Source: Candidatus Heimdallarchaeota archaeon LC_3
GTDB taxonomy: Archaea > Asgardarchaeota > Heimdallarchaeia > Hodarchaeales > LC-3
Length of the DNA stretch: 64,000 nucleotides
Assembly (NCBI GenBank): GCA_001940645.1
Contig: MDVS01000030.1
Span: 13,850 to 77,849, forward strand
Direction: 5' to 3'
The translations under genes and the position numbers were made by a program. The notes under the pieces are model-generated. The model was not told the origin of the DNA. It saw nothing but the letters and a program-made list of their open reading frames with translations, and did not search any database. Positions 27,801-35,827 of this stretch are shown here, in pieces. Positions within the stretch are counted from its first letter, which is position 1, and the number at the start of each line of letters is the position of its first letter.

Positions 27801-28801
27801 GCAGCTTGTGGATCCATACAGGATAATCGGGAAAGCTCAACAATACCAGCAAAACCACCATCAGACCACGTAAAGGAGTTACGAAGATCAAAATGATGAC
27901 GACCACCATAGAGATAGAATCCTTTTTCTTTATAGAACATCATGCCATAACTCATATAGGAATTACCAAAAGCAGATGAACGACTTTGACGAGAAAAAGG
28001 CATAACGGATTTGTCACGGTTAAAAGTTAAAGAGCCCAAACCTAGTGTGGTGGCCCGAGTAGCAAGAAATCGAAGTTCCCGATCACCACCGGAGGTAACA
28101 ATAATATCAGGATCAAGCTCATTAATAGTAGTTACTAATTCTTGATAAAATTCTGATTCACTGTTTCGTCGATCAATAGTAATAGATTCATTACTAAACA
28201 TCTTATCATTTTTGTTTACCGAATTAATATTTCGGTTCATAGGGGTAAGAATAGCCTGAAGCGGAGTAGATAAGTAAAGAGTAGACTCAAATTTGAAGGA
28301 TAGTCCTAGAGCTTTGACAGGAGGAAGCTCATAATCAATGGATTTGATATCATCAATTAGCTTATAATTAACTAATTTGCCGTCCTTAATAGTGATATCA
28401 GTTTTACAAAAAGGAAACAGTCCAGTCTCTAAAAAGAATAACTGGGGAACGGCAAGATCAGTATTAAAAAAACTCACTGGTAGACTATCTTTGAGAATAC
28501 GTTGATAAACACTAGAATAGTCATGAAGGGGAATCTGTAGTTCAATAACACCAGTTTTATAAGGATGATGAAGGGAAAGATGTTTTTGCCTAATTTTGAC
28601 AGTGCATCCATAATTCTCATCTAGCTCAAGGTGTTTCAGTTGCCTAACAATTTCATAAATATTAATTCTCGAATAGGGTTGAAGATAGATAGCACCTTTG
28701 ACATTTGAAAGAAGAGCCTGGTGAGTTACACCACATTTAGTAGTCCAAAAGGTTAGTATACCTTGATCAGTAGGATAAAGATCGAAAAGAAAAGCTTCCA
28801 A
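24887..28801 (-). CDS. Divergent family B DNA polymerase carrying an intein
   Basis: 1304 codons from TTG at 28801; about 772 residues remain after intein removal. Motif A is DFLSMFPTIM (398-407). Motif B is K477-W-I-L-V-T joined across the intein to C1015-F-G-Y-L-G-Y. Motif C reads G1060-I-V-D1063-S-L-W, so the second catalytic Asp of YxDTD stays and the first is Ile. The exonuclease-like region keeps a DPDIIVTSGGD segment, but where motif exo I should read DxE I see SFKFES, so proofreading is probably lost. This is the divergent archaeal PolB type, not the main replicase. A palindrome lies upstream, and a broken copy of its C terminus lies behind it on the opposite strand. Confidence 0.9.
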   Translation of the reverse strand: MEAFLFDLYPTDQGILTFWTTKCGVTHQALLSNVKGAIYLQPYSRINIYEIVRQLKHLELDENYGCTVKIRQKHLSLHHPYKTGVIELQIPLHDYSSVYQRILKDSLPVSFFNTDLAVPQLFFLETGLFPFCKTDITIKDGKLVNYKLIDDIKSIDYELPPVKALGLSFKFESTLYLSTPLQAILTPMNRNINSVNKNDKMFSNESITIDRRNSESEFYQELVTTINELDPDIIVTSGGDRELRFLATRATTLGLGSLTFNRDKSVMPFSRQSRSSAFGNSYMSYGMMFYKEKGFYLYGGRHHFDLRNSFTWSDGGFAGIVELSRLSCMDPQAACRGSIGTLLTGMQILEALKTNILIPGKKAGVELFRSGKSLLDSDRGGFIVSPHVGLHFNVLEVDFLSMFPTIMVNFNVSPETMNCYCCSDGSGLVVPQTHYYTCSKHKGLIPRVLDHILQRRIYYKQRKTIDPKYDQLQKTLKWILVTCFEPETILPVSIKGRIKLVKIGPFIDDLLENNTTLDDIAVIGMDRSYKTIFNPLKHIFRLESPSMLYRISLETGREMTVTGDHVCFVLSDGDLQERRADELQKGDYLPFMLNMPEIQPTTEINVISDLLKTASNEDLDKWRVRGPLISQYIKKNELAIKQKMIGFHSEFSLRNWKSSEHIPLRYFSLLKIPEEEWNVLKIGCGRRGGGLVNWLPSSYSIDGDLGFFLGYFIGDGSARPTYLRLSVHSADTDLVEWFEKFTWERLDLFAHTRKEPNINMFTIQINSSGFVKILSIAFKVARTSKLGKLHVPDIILNGSKQAVIGFLGGIIASDGNIHPSRNIIRISSCSYGFIQEINYIATRLGLYTTIQRDKTTNNDSNPIFILNLSGTDALSIMLESGYIKKVDREKILEKEHKQRSRAWGKDFPIKESNLLKLAQKARTSRNPRLTGKDQTSRENVIIQVEKIKNRLSSLSQKDIRQTETIENLLNGDFGFARISKIKNVPASKDHVYCFEVSKNYPGFVAGAGGIFTHNCFGYLGYRNARWGRIDAHESINAYAREKILKIIDLAEENNLECVAGIVDSLWMKFPDEDRINESLPAYMAKKGAEITDLPISVEGVYKWIVFLPRLDEPEVGVLNRYYGVYQDGSMKVRGIEIRKRDTPLFIKAAQQEALDILVESENRPDFKFKVLHLLPQLYEQWKQKLEDQTIPLEQLIVTKTLSKNPQEYRANNHSALVSKQLVKEGVHLQSGMKVQYLVMDHMNTKAHERVRPLQKIDPDNYKELIDTEWYSKKLDEAFKNIIPPEYYTRNQTMSKSQNLEQFIE
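25760..27355 (-). mobile_element. Intein with LAGLIDADG homing endonuclease in polymerase motif B
   Basis: A 532-residue in-frame insert from Cys483 (TGT at 27355-27353) to His-Asn1014. The splicing parts look intact: first residue Cys, block B VTGDHVCF near 561-568, the terminal VYCFEVSKNYPGFVAGAGGI and FTHN, and Cys1015 as the +1 residue. The endonuclease has two LAGLIDADG-like helices, LGYFIGDGSA (about 709-718) and LGGIIASDGN (about 807-816), both keeping their acidic residue. It should splice itself out, and the endonuclease could still home. It sits between Thr482 and Cys1015 inside the conserved helix of the active site, where an unspliced insert would kill the polymerase. Confidence 0.93.
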
Positions 28802-28867
28802 GAATATTTCACAAAAATAATACTAACTTGAAAGTTAAAAGGGAAAGCGGCGAGAGAGAGAGAGGAA

Positions 28868-28885
28868 GATGAAAGTGCTTTCATC
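28868..28885. promoter_or_regulatory. Inverted repeat upstream of the polymerase
   Basis: GATGAAAG, a TG centre, then CTTTCATC form perfect 8-bp arms, about 67 bp behind the TTG start at 28801. A GA-repeat tract (about 28850-28866) lies beside it. A candidate operator or promoter-proximal hairpin. Confidence 0.4.
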
Positions 28886-28984
28886 AAAATAATGCTTTAT
28901 ATTGTAGTAAAACTAGGAGAATTTTGTGTTTGAAGGAAATTTTTTACGCTTTAAATCAAAATCAACCTATATCTTAACGGTTTT

Positions 28985-29179
28985 AGCAATAAATTTAATA
29001 TTTTGTTCATTGAAAATGCCACTAAACATCAGATTTATACTAATTCTGGAGGATCTTATGGTTATCAATGGTGGATTGACTCAACTGACATAAGTTTTTC
29101 TGCACGTGGATATAAGGGACAATATATCTTCATTGTTCCTAGTAAGAATCTAGTCACAATTTTCAGAGTTCAAATTTAA
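28985..29179 (+). pseudogene. C-terminal remnant of a class C beta-lactamase-like serine hydrolase
   Basis: A plus-strand frame with no start reads through GGSYGYQWWI, then FSARGYKGQYIFIVPSKNL and ends TIFRVQI with a stop at 29177-29179. That is the characteristic last ~60 residues of class C beta-lactamase/D-aminopeptidase-like hydrolases (YGYGWW followed by GYGGQYIFVVP). The catalytic SxxK and YxN parts are missing and the frame closes upstream at 28952, so only a tail remains. It ends inside the first bases of the duplicated polymerase tail. Confidence 0.75.
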
Positions 29180-29593
29180 GGTTAAACATTCATTACCTCG
29201 ATTATATGAACAATGGAAACAGAAACTAAAAGACCAAACCATACCATACCATTAGAACAATTAATAGTTACTAAGACTCTATCTAAGAACCCACAAGATT
29301 ACCGCGCAAACAATCATTCAGCTTTGGTAGCTAAACAACTAGTTAAAGAAGGAGTCCATTTGCAATCTGGAATGAAAGTACAATATGTAGTAACAGATCA
29401 TATAAATACGAAAGCGCACGAGAGAGTCAAACCACTGCAAAAAATTGATCTAAATAATTATCAAGATGAGATAGATATTGAATGGTATGCAAAAAAGCTG
29501 GATGAAGCTTTCAAGAATATTATACCACCAGAATATTATACCAGAAACCAGTCAAAGTCGAAAAATAAATCATTAACAACTTTTGGGATTTGA
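29166..29593 (+). pseudogene. Inverted, frameshifted copy of the polymerase C terminus
   Basis: From EFKFKV at 29166 through LPRLYEQWKQKL to the stop near 29593, this matches about 125 C-terminal residues of the polymerase at 24887 (shared PLEQLIVTKTLSKNPQ, GVHLQSGMKVQY, KNIIPPEYYTRNQ), on the opposite strand. The first 27 codons are in one frame and the rest in another, because CCATA is repeated at 29239-29250, a 5-bp insertion. An ATG at 29213 in the second frame opens a 126-codon frame, but it starts out of register. Probably a non-functional inverted duplication or a remnant of a second polymerase gene. Confidence 0.8.
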
Positions 29594-29652
29594 CAATAGC
29601 TTAATAAATTATAAAATAATCATTTAATCGTATCATTGAGGAAAAGATTAAT

Positions 29653-30864
29653 TTGAAACCCTATTTTAAAAATTTTTTTAGTTTGATTTTAATTTCAATT
29701 TTTATGATCAGCTCTTTTAATCCGATAATAAATGTAAACGCTACCAGAGTAGATTTGATTGGTGACAAACTACCTATTCATAAAATAAGCTGGAGTCCAG
29801 ATGGATCATTAATTGCAACAAAAACTGTTAATAATACTCTAAAAATGTGGGATCCTTCTGATGGTTCTCTTAAATGGTCAATTGATTTCGAAAGGCCTGT
29901 TAGAACTTTTTTATGGCATCCTCAGGGCGATAGAATAATAGTAATCCTATATCGTCATTCGGGTGTTTCCATATCTGAATCTCATATTGTACTTAAAATT
30001 GTAGATATAGCGAGTGGCATAGTACAAAAGAATATTACTTTTCCCTCGTCAATCAATCCATTCACAGGTTCTTTGCGACCAAATAGTAATTTATTTGCTA
30101 TGTCATACTCTTTTGAAAATACAACAACGAAAAAACTTGAGTATCGTTTGGAATTTCTTGATCTGATGACTGAAACTTTTACTCAAATTATATCAACAAA
30201 TAGTACATTTTCCTCAGTATGGTTTGATAATGGTAATAAATTAGCATTTCTAGATGGATTAGTTGATACTATTTACTTAAACATATGGGATGCTTCTGAA
30301 AATAACATTACTTTGGTTCATAGACTCGATGGCGTATATCAAAGCCCTAATTACCCATCCACGAAACCGTCATTAAGTGTTAATCCTGATAATACTTTAT
30401 TAGCCTATGGTTTTTTATATAGGGAAAAAGATGTATTTACTACCATAACAAAACACGGTGTAAATGTCTTTGATTTAACTGATATGAATCGATCAATTCC
30501 GAGATTGGAAATCGAATCTCAAGCTTCAGGACTTTCATGGAAGAATAATAATGAATTGTTTGTAGGAACAAGGGAGAATGGTTCAAGGTTGTGGAATATC
30601 AAAGATGTAGAATTTACTAGAGATCATGATGTGCAATATTTTTTTGATATAGAAACAGGTATAAATGATATTGAATGGGATAGGAATACTGAAAGATTAG
30701 CTTATACAATTTCAAGTATTACTGGCCAAAATATTACTAGCATAATTTCTTTTGATGAAATTTCTTTTTCCAGAGTACAGAGCGCAAATGCAGAAATTAA
30801 TTTTACAATAATTTCACTTATTATGATTTCATTATATTACATTAAAAGGAAATCAAAAAAATAA
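29653..30864 (+). CDS. Secreted WD40-like propeller protein with C-terminal anchor
   Basis: 403 residues from TTG at 29653, preceded by a good GAGGAAAAG ribosome-binding site. A signal peptide occupies about 1-30 (SLILISIFMISSF, cut near NVNA). Residues 40-375 are WD40-type beta-propeller repeats: blades ending in motifs such as KISWSPDGSLIATKTVNNTLKMWD (about 43-66) and FLWHPQGDRIIVILY. The C terminus has a hydrophobic helix then IKRKSKK, so it is probably held on the outer face of the membrane. A binding scaffold, not an enzyme. No partner is adjacent. Confidence 0.8.
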   Translation: MKPYFKNFFSLILISIFMISSFNPIINVNATRVDLIGDKLPIHKISWSPDGSLIATKTVNNTLKMWDPSDGSLKWSIDFERPVRTFLWHPQGDRIIVILYRHSGVSISESHIVLKIVDIASGIVQKNITFPSSINPFTGSLRPNSNLFAMSYSFENTTTKKLEYRLEFLDLMTETFTQIISTNSTFSSVWFDNGNKLAFLDGLVDTIYLNIWDASENNITLVHRLDGVYQSPNYPSTKPSLSVNPDNTLLAYGFLYREKDVFTTITKHGVNVFDLTDMNRSIPRLEIESQASGLSWKNNNELFVGTRENGSRLWNIKDVEFTRDHDVQYFFDIETGINDIEWDRNTERLAYTISSITGQNITSIISFDEISFSRVQSANAEINFTIISLIMISLYYIKRKSKK

Positions 30865-31117
30865 TTCACTTTTTGTCTTTAATTGTAGGTCATTTTACTT
30901 CAGAAATATATTATATAGTATTCTCAGTCATTTAAATAGGTGAGATTAATTGATAATTACTTTATTCCGATATTGATAATCAACTTGAATTTTTAATAGT
31001 TGATGACAGCAAATACTAGTGAAGGAAGGAAATTTCTAAAACAATCCTTCAATTATGTCTTTTTTAAAAGTTATTATAGTTTTCAGGAAATAAAATTAAT
31101 TTAGAAGGACGTAAAGG

Positions 31118-32038
31118 TTAAAAAATAGTCTTACCAAGAACGGATGCTATTAAACCAACTGCTAATTTTGCGGTCTGATTCTCAAAATCTAATGCTGGAT
31201 TGACTTCAACCATCTCCATTGAAGATAATTGATCTGAATGATGAACTAATTCTGATAACAAGTGAGCTTCACGATATGTTAGTCCTCCTGGAACACTCGT
31301 CCCGGTTCCAGGTGCTTCTCGTGGATCTAATGCATCAATATCAAAAGATAGGTGAAGTTTATCGACTCCATCAGTAGCAATTTGTAAAGCTTCCTTTGCA
31401 ATACTGGAAAAACCTTGTTCATCTATATCCTTCATTGTGAATACAGTAACTTTCGAGTTCTTTAATTCTTGTGCTTCTAATTTATCAATATCTCTTGCTC
31501 CTACTAATACTGCATTTTTTTCACTTATAGTGGGTGATGAAGCAATAGACAGCAATCTTTTGTCTCCTCTACCTGCAGCTATAGCAAATGGCATCCCATG
31601 AATATTTCCAGAAGATGTGGTATCAGGAGTATTAAAATCACTATGGGCATCAACCCACAAAATACCAATTTTATCATTTTTATTAGCTGTTTTCAGCCCT
31701 GCCAATGTTCCAATGTTGATACTATGATCTCCACCTAAAATTAGAGGAAAATATTCTTTAGAACACATTTCTGAGATTTTATCTTTCATCAGATTTGAAG
31801 TTTCTAAAATATGCTCCAGATGACGCAATTTTGGATTTTGATCTTTAAAAAGATAATGTTCTTCGATATCATGACATGAAAAATTACCATAATCAAGAAC
31901 TTCGTATCCTAGTTTCTTCGTCAACACATTTCGGAGCCCAGCAATTCTGATTGCACTAGGTCCCATGTCTACTCCACGTCTAGAAGCTCCTAAATCTTGA
32001 GGAACTCCCAATATTCCTATTTTTTTAAAATCTAACAT
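31118..32038 (-). CDS. rocF: Arginase
   Basis: 306 residues. It hydrolyses arginine to ornithine and urea using a binuclear Mn centre. The metal ligands are present: GGDHS, then DAHSDFN (D-x-H-x-D), and S-F-D-I-D near the end with DPREAPGTGTSVPGGLTYREA. SSGNIHGMPFA is the arginase-specific loop, absent in agmatinases. I chose the ATG at 32038 over the longer frame from 32122, since the latter would overlap the upstream membrane protein and add 28 residues before the conserved GILGVPQD. It lies just downstream of the GT-C-like gene on the same strand. A role in arginine catabolism or ornithine supply is expected. Confidence 0.92.
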   Translation of the reverse strand: MLDFKKIGILGVPQDLGASRRGVDMGPSAIRIAGLRNVLTKKLGYEVLDYGNFSCHDIEEHYLFKDQNPKLRHLEHILETSNLMKDKISEMCSKEYFPLILGGDHSINIGTLAGLKTANKNDKIGILWVDAHSDFNTPDTTSSGNIHGMPFAIAAGRGDKRLLSIASSPTISEKNAVLVGARDIDKLEAQELKNSKVTVFTMKDIDEQGFSSIAKEALQIATDGVDKLHLSFDIDALDPREAPGTGTSVPGGLTYREAHLLSELVHHSDQLSSMEMVEVNPALDFENQTAKLAVGLIASVLGKTIF

Positions 32039-32085
32039 AATATAATCCACAAAATAAATTTCTTTGTTTAGTCGAGAGTAAATAG

Positions 32086-33276
32086 CTATCCCAAACCAAA
32101 AAAGTTTAGAATAAACCCCCAATTTTTAGTTAAACTGATAGTGTCAAAAATCATTACGGGAAATAGAATTAAAAAACTGATCCAAAGGCGTTTTCTATGA
32201 ACATTATCATTTGTTAGTATACCGGGTATTAACCATAACCAATACCAAGAAAAAGCGAATCGGTAATATTTCAGAAAAAGAAGAATTGGTAATAACACCA
32301 TAAATTTTTCAAATCTTTGAAAAAATGACTCAGAATAGTACCTAAGGAAATTAGATCGATTTTCATCTTTTTCCTTTAAATAATTAAGCAGGGGTGATAT
32401 TAGTATTTGAAAAAATATGTAGAATATAATGATCCATAAAATAAATGATGACAAATATAATTGGTCTAAGTCAATACTATACATCCAAGCCATTGGATTT
32501 GATGGAATTTGGTCATTAGGCAATTCTCCTCCATAAATAATATAATGTAATACATAATCTGATATTAGAATTGGAAAAGAAAGGATTATATTCAATATTG
32601 AAAAAATACTGATCCCTTTTATGATCTGTTTCAAATCTTTTCTCTGTTGATATATCAGATATGGTAATAAAATTATCGGAATATATTTCCATTGTACTCC
32701 GATTGCAATTATTGCGTAACTGTACAAAGGTTTCTTATTTATGTATTTCAATGCTAATAACATAAAAAATAGAGTTATCCCCTCAGCTTGTCCTTCGATT
32801 GTCGATATAATTAGCATGAAAGCAAAATAAAATAATGAAACTGCATCTTTTTCAAATTTCGATTCTCTTTCTTTTAATAAATCCCTAATCAAAAAAAAAT
32901 TAGTCACATCAAATATTAAAAGTACCCATTTACCTGTAACCAGAGAAAATGGTAATAAAGAAGTAATTGCCCAAAAGAGAATTTGTATTATTGGGTAATC
33001 ATAAGGAGTATATTGATAAGCTTTAATTTGAGTTGTTGGATCAAGTATATCGTAGTTTGGATCAATTTCTATGGGTGATAAGTCATATACTTGAAATCCA
33101 AAATTCCAAAATGCTTCCCCGTAGAAAAGATTTCTCAAAAAATCAGTTGAAAAAAGTGGTGGAATAATTGATAGAACAATTTTTAATAATAAAAGTATTA
33201 AAAAAATGTAAAACCAGCGTTTATTTTTATTTTCATGAAAAAATTCAATTAAATAACTATTTCTAAACTGATACAT
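32086..33276 (-). CDS. Polytopic GT-C-fold glycosyltransferase-like protein (GT87/PIG-M-like)
   Basis: 396 residues with about ten membrane helices. Acidic and aromatic motifs sit in the loops as in GT-C mannosyltransferases: YTPYDYP (about 92-98) after the first long extracytoplasmic loop, GQAEGI (about 163-168), and GVQWKYIPIILLPY (about 193-206), where the W-K pattern is typical of GT87 members. It probably transfers a sugar from a dolichyl-phosphate donor to an outside lipid or protein acceptor. Its stop overlaps the region just before the arginase start. Family level is reasonable; the acceptor is unknown. Confidence 0.75.
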   Translation of the reverse strand: MYQFRNSYLIEFFHENKNKRWFYIFLILLLLKIVLSIIPPLFSTDFLRNLFYGEAFWNFGFQVYDLSPIEIDPNYDILDPTTQIKAYQYTPYDYPIIQILFWAITSLLPFSLVTGKWVLLIFDVTNFFLIRDLLKERESKFEKDAVSLFYFAFMLIISTIEGQAEGITLFFMLLALKYINKKPLYSYAIIAIGVQWKYIPIILLPYLIYQQRKDLKQIIKGISIFSILNIILSFPILISDYVLHYIIYGGELPNDQIPSNPMAWMYSIDLDQLYLSSFILWIIIFYIFFQILISPLLNYLKEKDENRSNFLRYYSESFFQRFEKFMVLLPILLFLKYYRFAFSWYWLWLIPGILTNDNVHRKRLWISFLILFPVMIFDTISLTKNWGFILNFFGLG

Positions 33277-33493
33277 TAATTATTTCCTGCTGATTTTTCA
33301 AATTATTATTGGATTACTAAATCACTTATAATTTTATTTTATTAAATCAAAATATAATTAATTATATCATTATAAGAACAAAGAAAAATAATTTTATATT
33401 GAATAAATTTCAATAACAAGAAATTTTGTTATATAATTTTTTTTCAATTGATATCTTCAGATAATGAAAATTACTAAATCAGTTTTAAATAGA

Positions 33494-34909
33494 CTATTTT
33501 TCTGAAATATTAGTGATGCTTTCATTATTTATCTGAATATAATTACTCAAATAGAGAAATATTAATGCATGTCCAAGATTACCCTTGAAAATCTCATAAA
33601 ATCCTAAAAATTTTTCATCCATCCAATCAATGTTTAATTGAGGATTACTTGCTATTCCTAATCCAATCAATACTCCTTTCTCAATTATTGGATTTTGAAA
33701 GACCTTAGATTGATCATATATACTTTTTATGTCTGAACCTTCAAATTCTGACAATATTCCCCATGACATTGAAATGTAGAGTTGCTGATCTACATTACCA
33801 GTCATTGTTAATTGATTTTTAAAATAATCTAAGTAATCTAATGTCTTGTATTTTAATGAAAATGATAAAAGCCTTGATATAGCTATATCCCTTATAAATG
33901 CTACTGGATGATCAACTAACTTTGTTATTATTTTAATCAAGGTGTCTTTGTCTTGTTCTGTTAAGTTTTCATCAACAAAAAAGCTCACATAAACGGTTGA
34001 AAGTTTCACATCGTGATATTCTAAATGATGTAATTTATCTAAAAATTTCACAGGATGCTTAATTTTTTCTAAATCTGATAGAGAATCCCAGGTATCTTTT
34101 ATTAATTTTATTTCTGTATTCGTATCAAGAGTTTTTTCCAGATCTGACCACATTTGAGAAATGTTATTTTTATTCTCAGAAATTAAAATCATAATAATAC
34201 AAATTTGTATGTGATATTTATCTCTTAACGAAGTATTATTAATTAAAAATTTGACAATTTTAAGTTTGTCAGAAAATTTTTCAATATAAGCCATTAACAA
34301 ACTTAGCGATTCTAATAATATCCTTTTGACTTGTTTATTTTCTTCCTTATAAATTTCCATTATATCAATTGATAATTTATTTGGATCATCATATAATCTA
34401 AGCATAACAAAAGAAAAAATGAAATCTATTCTATAAATTTCATTTCTTTCAGTCTTTAGTAAATCTTGAAGAACAGGAATAAATTGTGTATATCGTTGTA
34501 ATGCACAACCAAGATAGATACCCTGTAATACTTCTTTATTAACTTTGTCTGGTTTTTTTAGATATTTATTCAGCAAGTCTTTTTCTGATTCATGAAAAGA
34601 TAGCATTAAACCACCAATTTTTCGTGTATTTCCTAAAGTATCTTTAGAAAAATCTCTAGCAATATTTAGAATTTTCTTTTTTAGTTTTTTGTTATTAACA
34701 AAGGTTAAAGCGAAAGCAAGAGCTTTTTTATTCTCCCAATCAACTGAGTTCTTAGAAACCAATTTTTTGAATAAATCGACATCAATACCTAAATCTTGTT
34801 GTTCAATATTTAACATACCAAGGCCAAATAAAACTCCTTCAACTATTCTAGGATCCGATAATTCTTTTTGGTTGATTAATTGAGTATACAAAGATAAAAT
34901 TTCATCCAT
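33494..34909 (-). CDS. HEAT-repeat-like alpha-solenoid protein
   Basis: 471 residues from ATG at 34909, no signal peptide. The protein is built of paired helices of about 35-40 residues. Repeated patterns include GVLFGLGML near 25-34, QGIYLGCALQRY near 128-140 and EKGVLIGLGIA near 412-422, each with a small residue-rich helix like HEAT or PBS-type repeats. A Pro-x-Phe-x-Arg-Asp-like turn (HPVAFIRDIAISRLLSF) near 330 is typical of HEAT units. A scaffold for protein binding, not an enzyme. It stands alone between intergenic regions. Confidence 0.65.
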   Translation of the reverse strand: MDEILSLYTQLINQKELSDPRIVEGVLFGLGMLNIEQQDLGIDVDLFKKLVSKNSVDWENKKALAFALTFVNNKKLKKKILNIARDFSKDTLGNTRKIGGLMLSFHESEKDLLNKYLKKPDKVNKEVLQGIYLGCALQRYTQFIPVLQDLLKTERNEIYRIDFIFSFVMLRLYDDPNKLSIDIMEIYKEENKQVKRILLESLSLLMAYIEKFSDKLKIVKFLINNTSLRDKYHIQICIIMILISENKNNISQMWSDLEKTLDTNTEIKLIKDTWDSLSDLEKIKHPVKFLDKLHHLEYHDVKLSTVYVSFFVDENLTEQDKDTLIKIITKLVDHPVAFIRDIAISRLLSFSLKYKTLDYLDYFKNQLTMTGNVDQQLYISMSWGILSEFEGSDIKSIYDQSKVFQNPIIEKGVLIGLGIASNPQLNIDWMDEKFLGFYEIFKGNLGHALIFLYLSNYIQINNESITNISEK

Positions 34910-35030
34910 GGCATTAACCTCTTGTGGTTTGCTTTAATTCAAAATAACAGCTTTTTAAAAATAATGTTTCCGGATTTTAAAATAAACCAAGCAAATGTTA
35001 AATAATTTAAATTTCTGTCTTAATATTCAT

Positions 35031-35417
35031 CTAAATATAAGGAATATAAATTATAGCTTCAATTTCGATATGAACATCTCTCAATAGAGGACCCACCATA
35101 ACGGTCGAACGCGCAGGTGGATTAATTGGGTAATATTCAGCATATACCTTATTAAAACCGTTAAAATATCTCATATCCGTTAAAAAAACTGTAGTTTTAA
35201 CAGTGTTTGATAATGAAGTACCCGCAGCTTCTGCTACCCCAGCTAAATTCTTCATTACTTGATGAGTTTCGTTTTCTATAGAACCATTAACCACTTTCTT
35301 TGTTATTGGATCAACAGGAACTTGACCAGCCGTAAATAAAAAATTTCCAACTTTAATACCTTGTGAATAATGGCCCCCAGGAGGTGAACCTTTATCAGAC
35401 TTTATTACCTCTAACAT
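35031..35417 (-). CDS. ridA: RidA/YjgF-family enamine/imine deaminase
   Basis: 128 residues, the usual length. It hydrolyses reactive enamine/imine intermediates made by PLP enzymes. Conserved features: HYSQGIKVGNFLFTAGQ near 16-32, NPPARST with the carboxylate-binding Arg103, and the terminal IEIEAI with the glutamate. It acts as a cytosolic trimer in the family. A small gene for pterin carbinolamine dehydratase starts 154 bp away, divergently. The presence of several PLP enzymes such as the aminotransferase at 43641 fits a housekeeping role. Confidence 0.93.
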   Translation of the reverse strand: MLEVIKSDKGSPPGGHYSQGIKVGNFLFTAGQVPVDPITKKVVNGSIENETHQVMKNLAGVAEAAGTSLSNTVKTTVFLTDMRYFNGFNKVYAEYYPINPPARSTVMVGPLLRDVHIEIEAIIYIPYI

Positions 35418-35570
35418 TTAATGAACTCCATAAAAAGATAGTAAATTACAAACAGAATTAATTTTGTGAATAAAATACTTTATATATATATTATTTTTCT
35501 CAAGTATTTAATTTATGTTTTTTTCTTACTTGAAATGTAATATTAGGTAAATTAAAATGTAGGTCTTGTT

Positions 35571-35822
35571 ATGTCCAAATGGAAAGATGTTAATAATAAA
35601 CTTTCCAAAGATTTCAGATTCAATTCATATTTAGATGGAGTTAATTTTGTGGTAGAAGTAGCTAACCTTGCTGAAACGCATAATCATCACCCAGAAATTA
35701 ATCTAAAATATAAGAAAGTAATAATTATTACAACAACTCATGACAAAGGAAATATGATTACTGAAAAAGATGAAAAACTGTGTAAGGATATAGATAGCAT
35801 TTTTAATAACAATTTTATTTAA
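35571..35822 (+). CDS. Pterin-4a-carbinolamine dehydratase
   Basis: 83 residues, slightly short for the family. It dehydrates 4a-hydroxytetrahydropterin. The signature is complete: AETHNHHPEINLKY (34-47) with the catalytic His pair, a strand KVIIITTTHDKG with the third His, and a final ITEKDEKLCKDI helix with the Asp. It lies divergent from RidA and convergent with the KaiC-like ATPase, 3 bp away. No aromatic amino-acid hydroxylase is seen in the window, so its partner or moonlighting role is unclear. Confidence 0.92.
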   Translation: MSKWKDVNNKLSKDFRFNSYLDGVNFVVEVANLAETHNHHPEINLKYKKVIIITTTHDKGNMITEKDEKLCKDIDSIFNNNFI

Positions 35823-35827
35823 AAATT
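35811..35827. terminator. Inverted repeat across convergent stops
   Basis: AATTTT (35811-35816) pairs with AAAATT (35822-35827) around ATTTA, spanning the stops of the dehydratase and the KaiC-like gene. A weak AT-only stem. Confidence 0.35.

Noticed and set aside
24887..29593. Possibility that the polymerase marks a casposon or other self-replicating element
   Set aside because: No Cas1-like integrase, terminal inverted repeats or other element genes nearby; the flanking genes are ordinary chromosomal ones.
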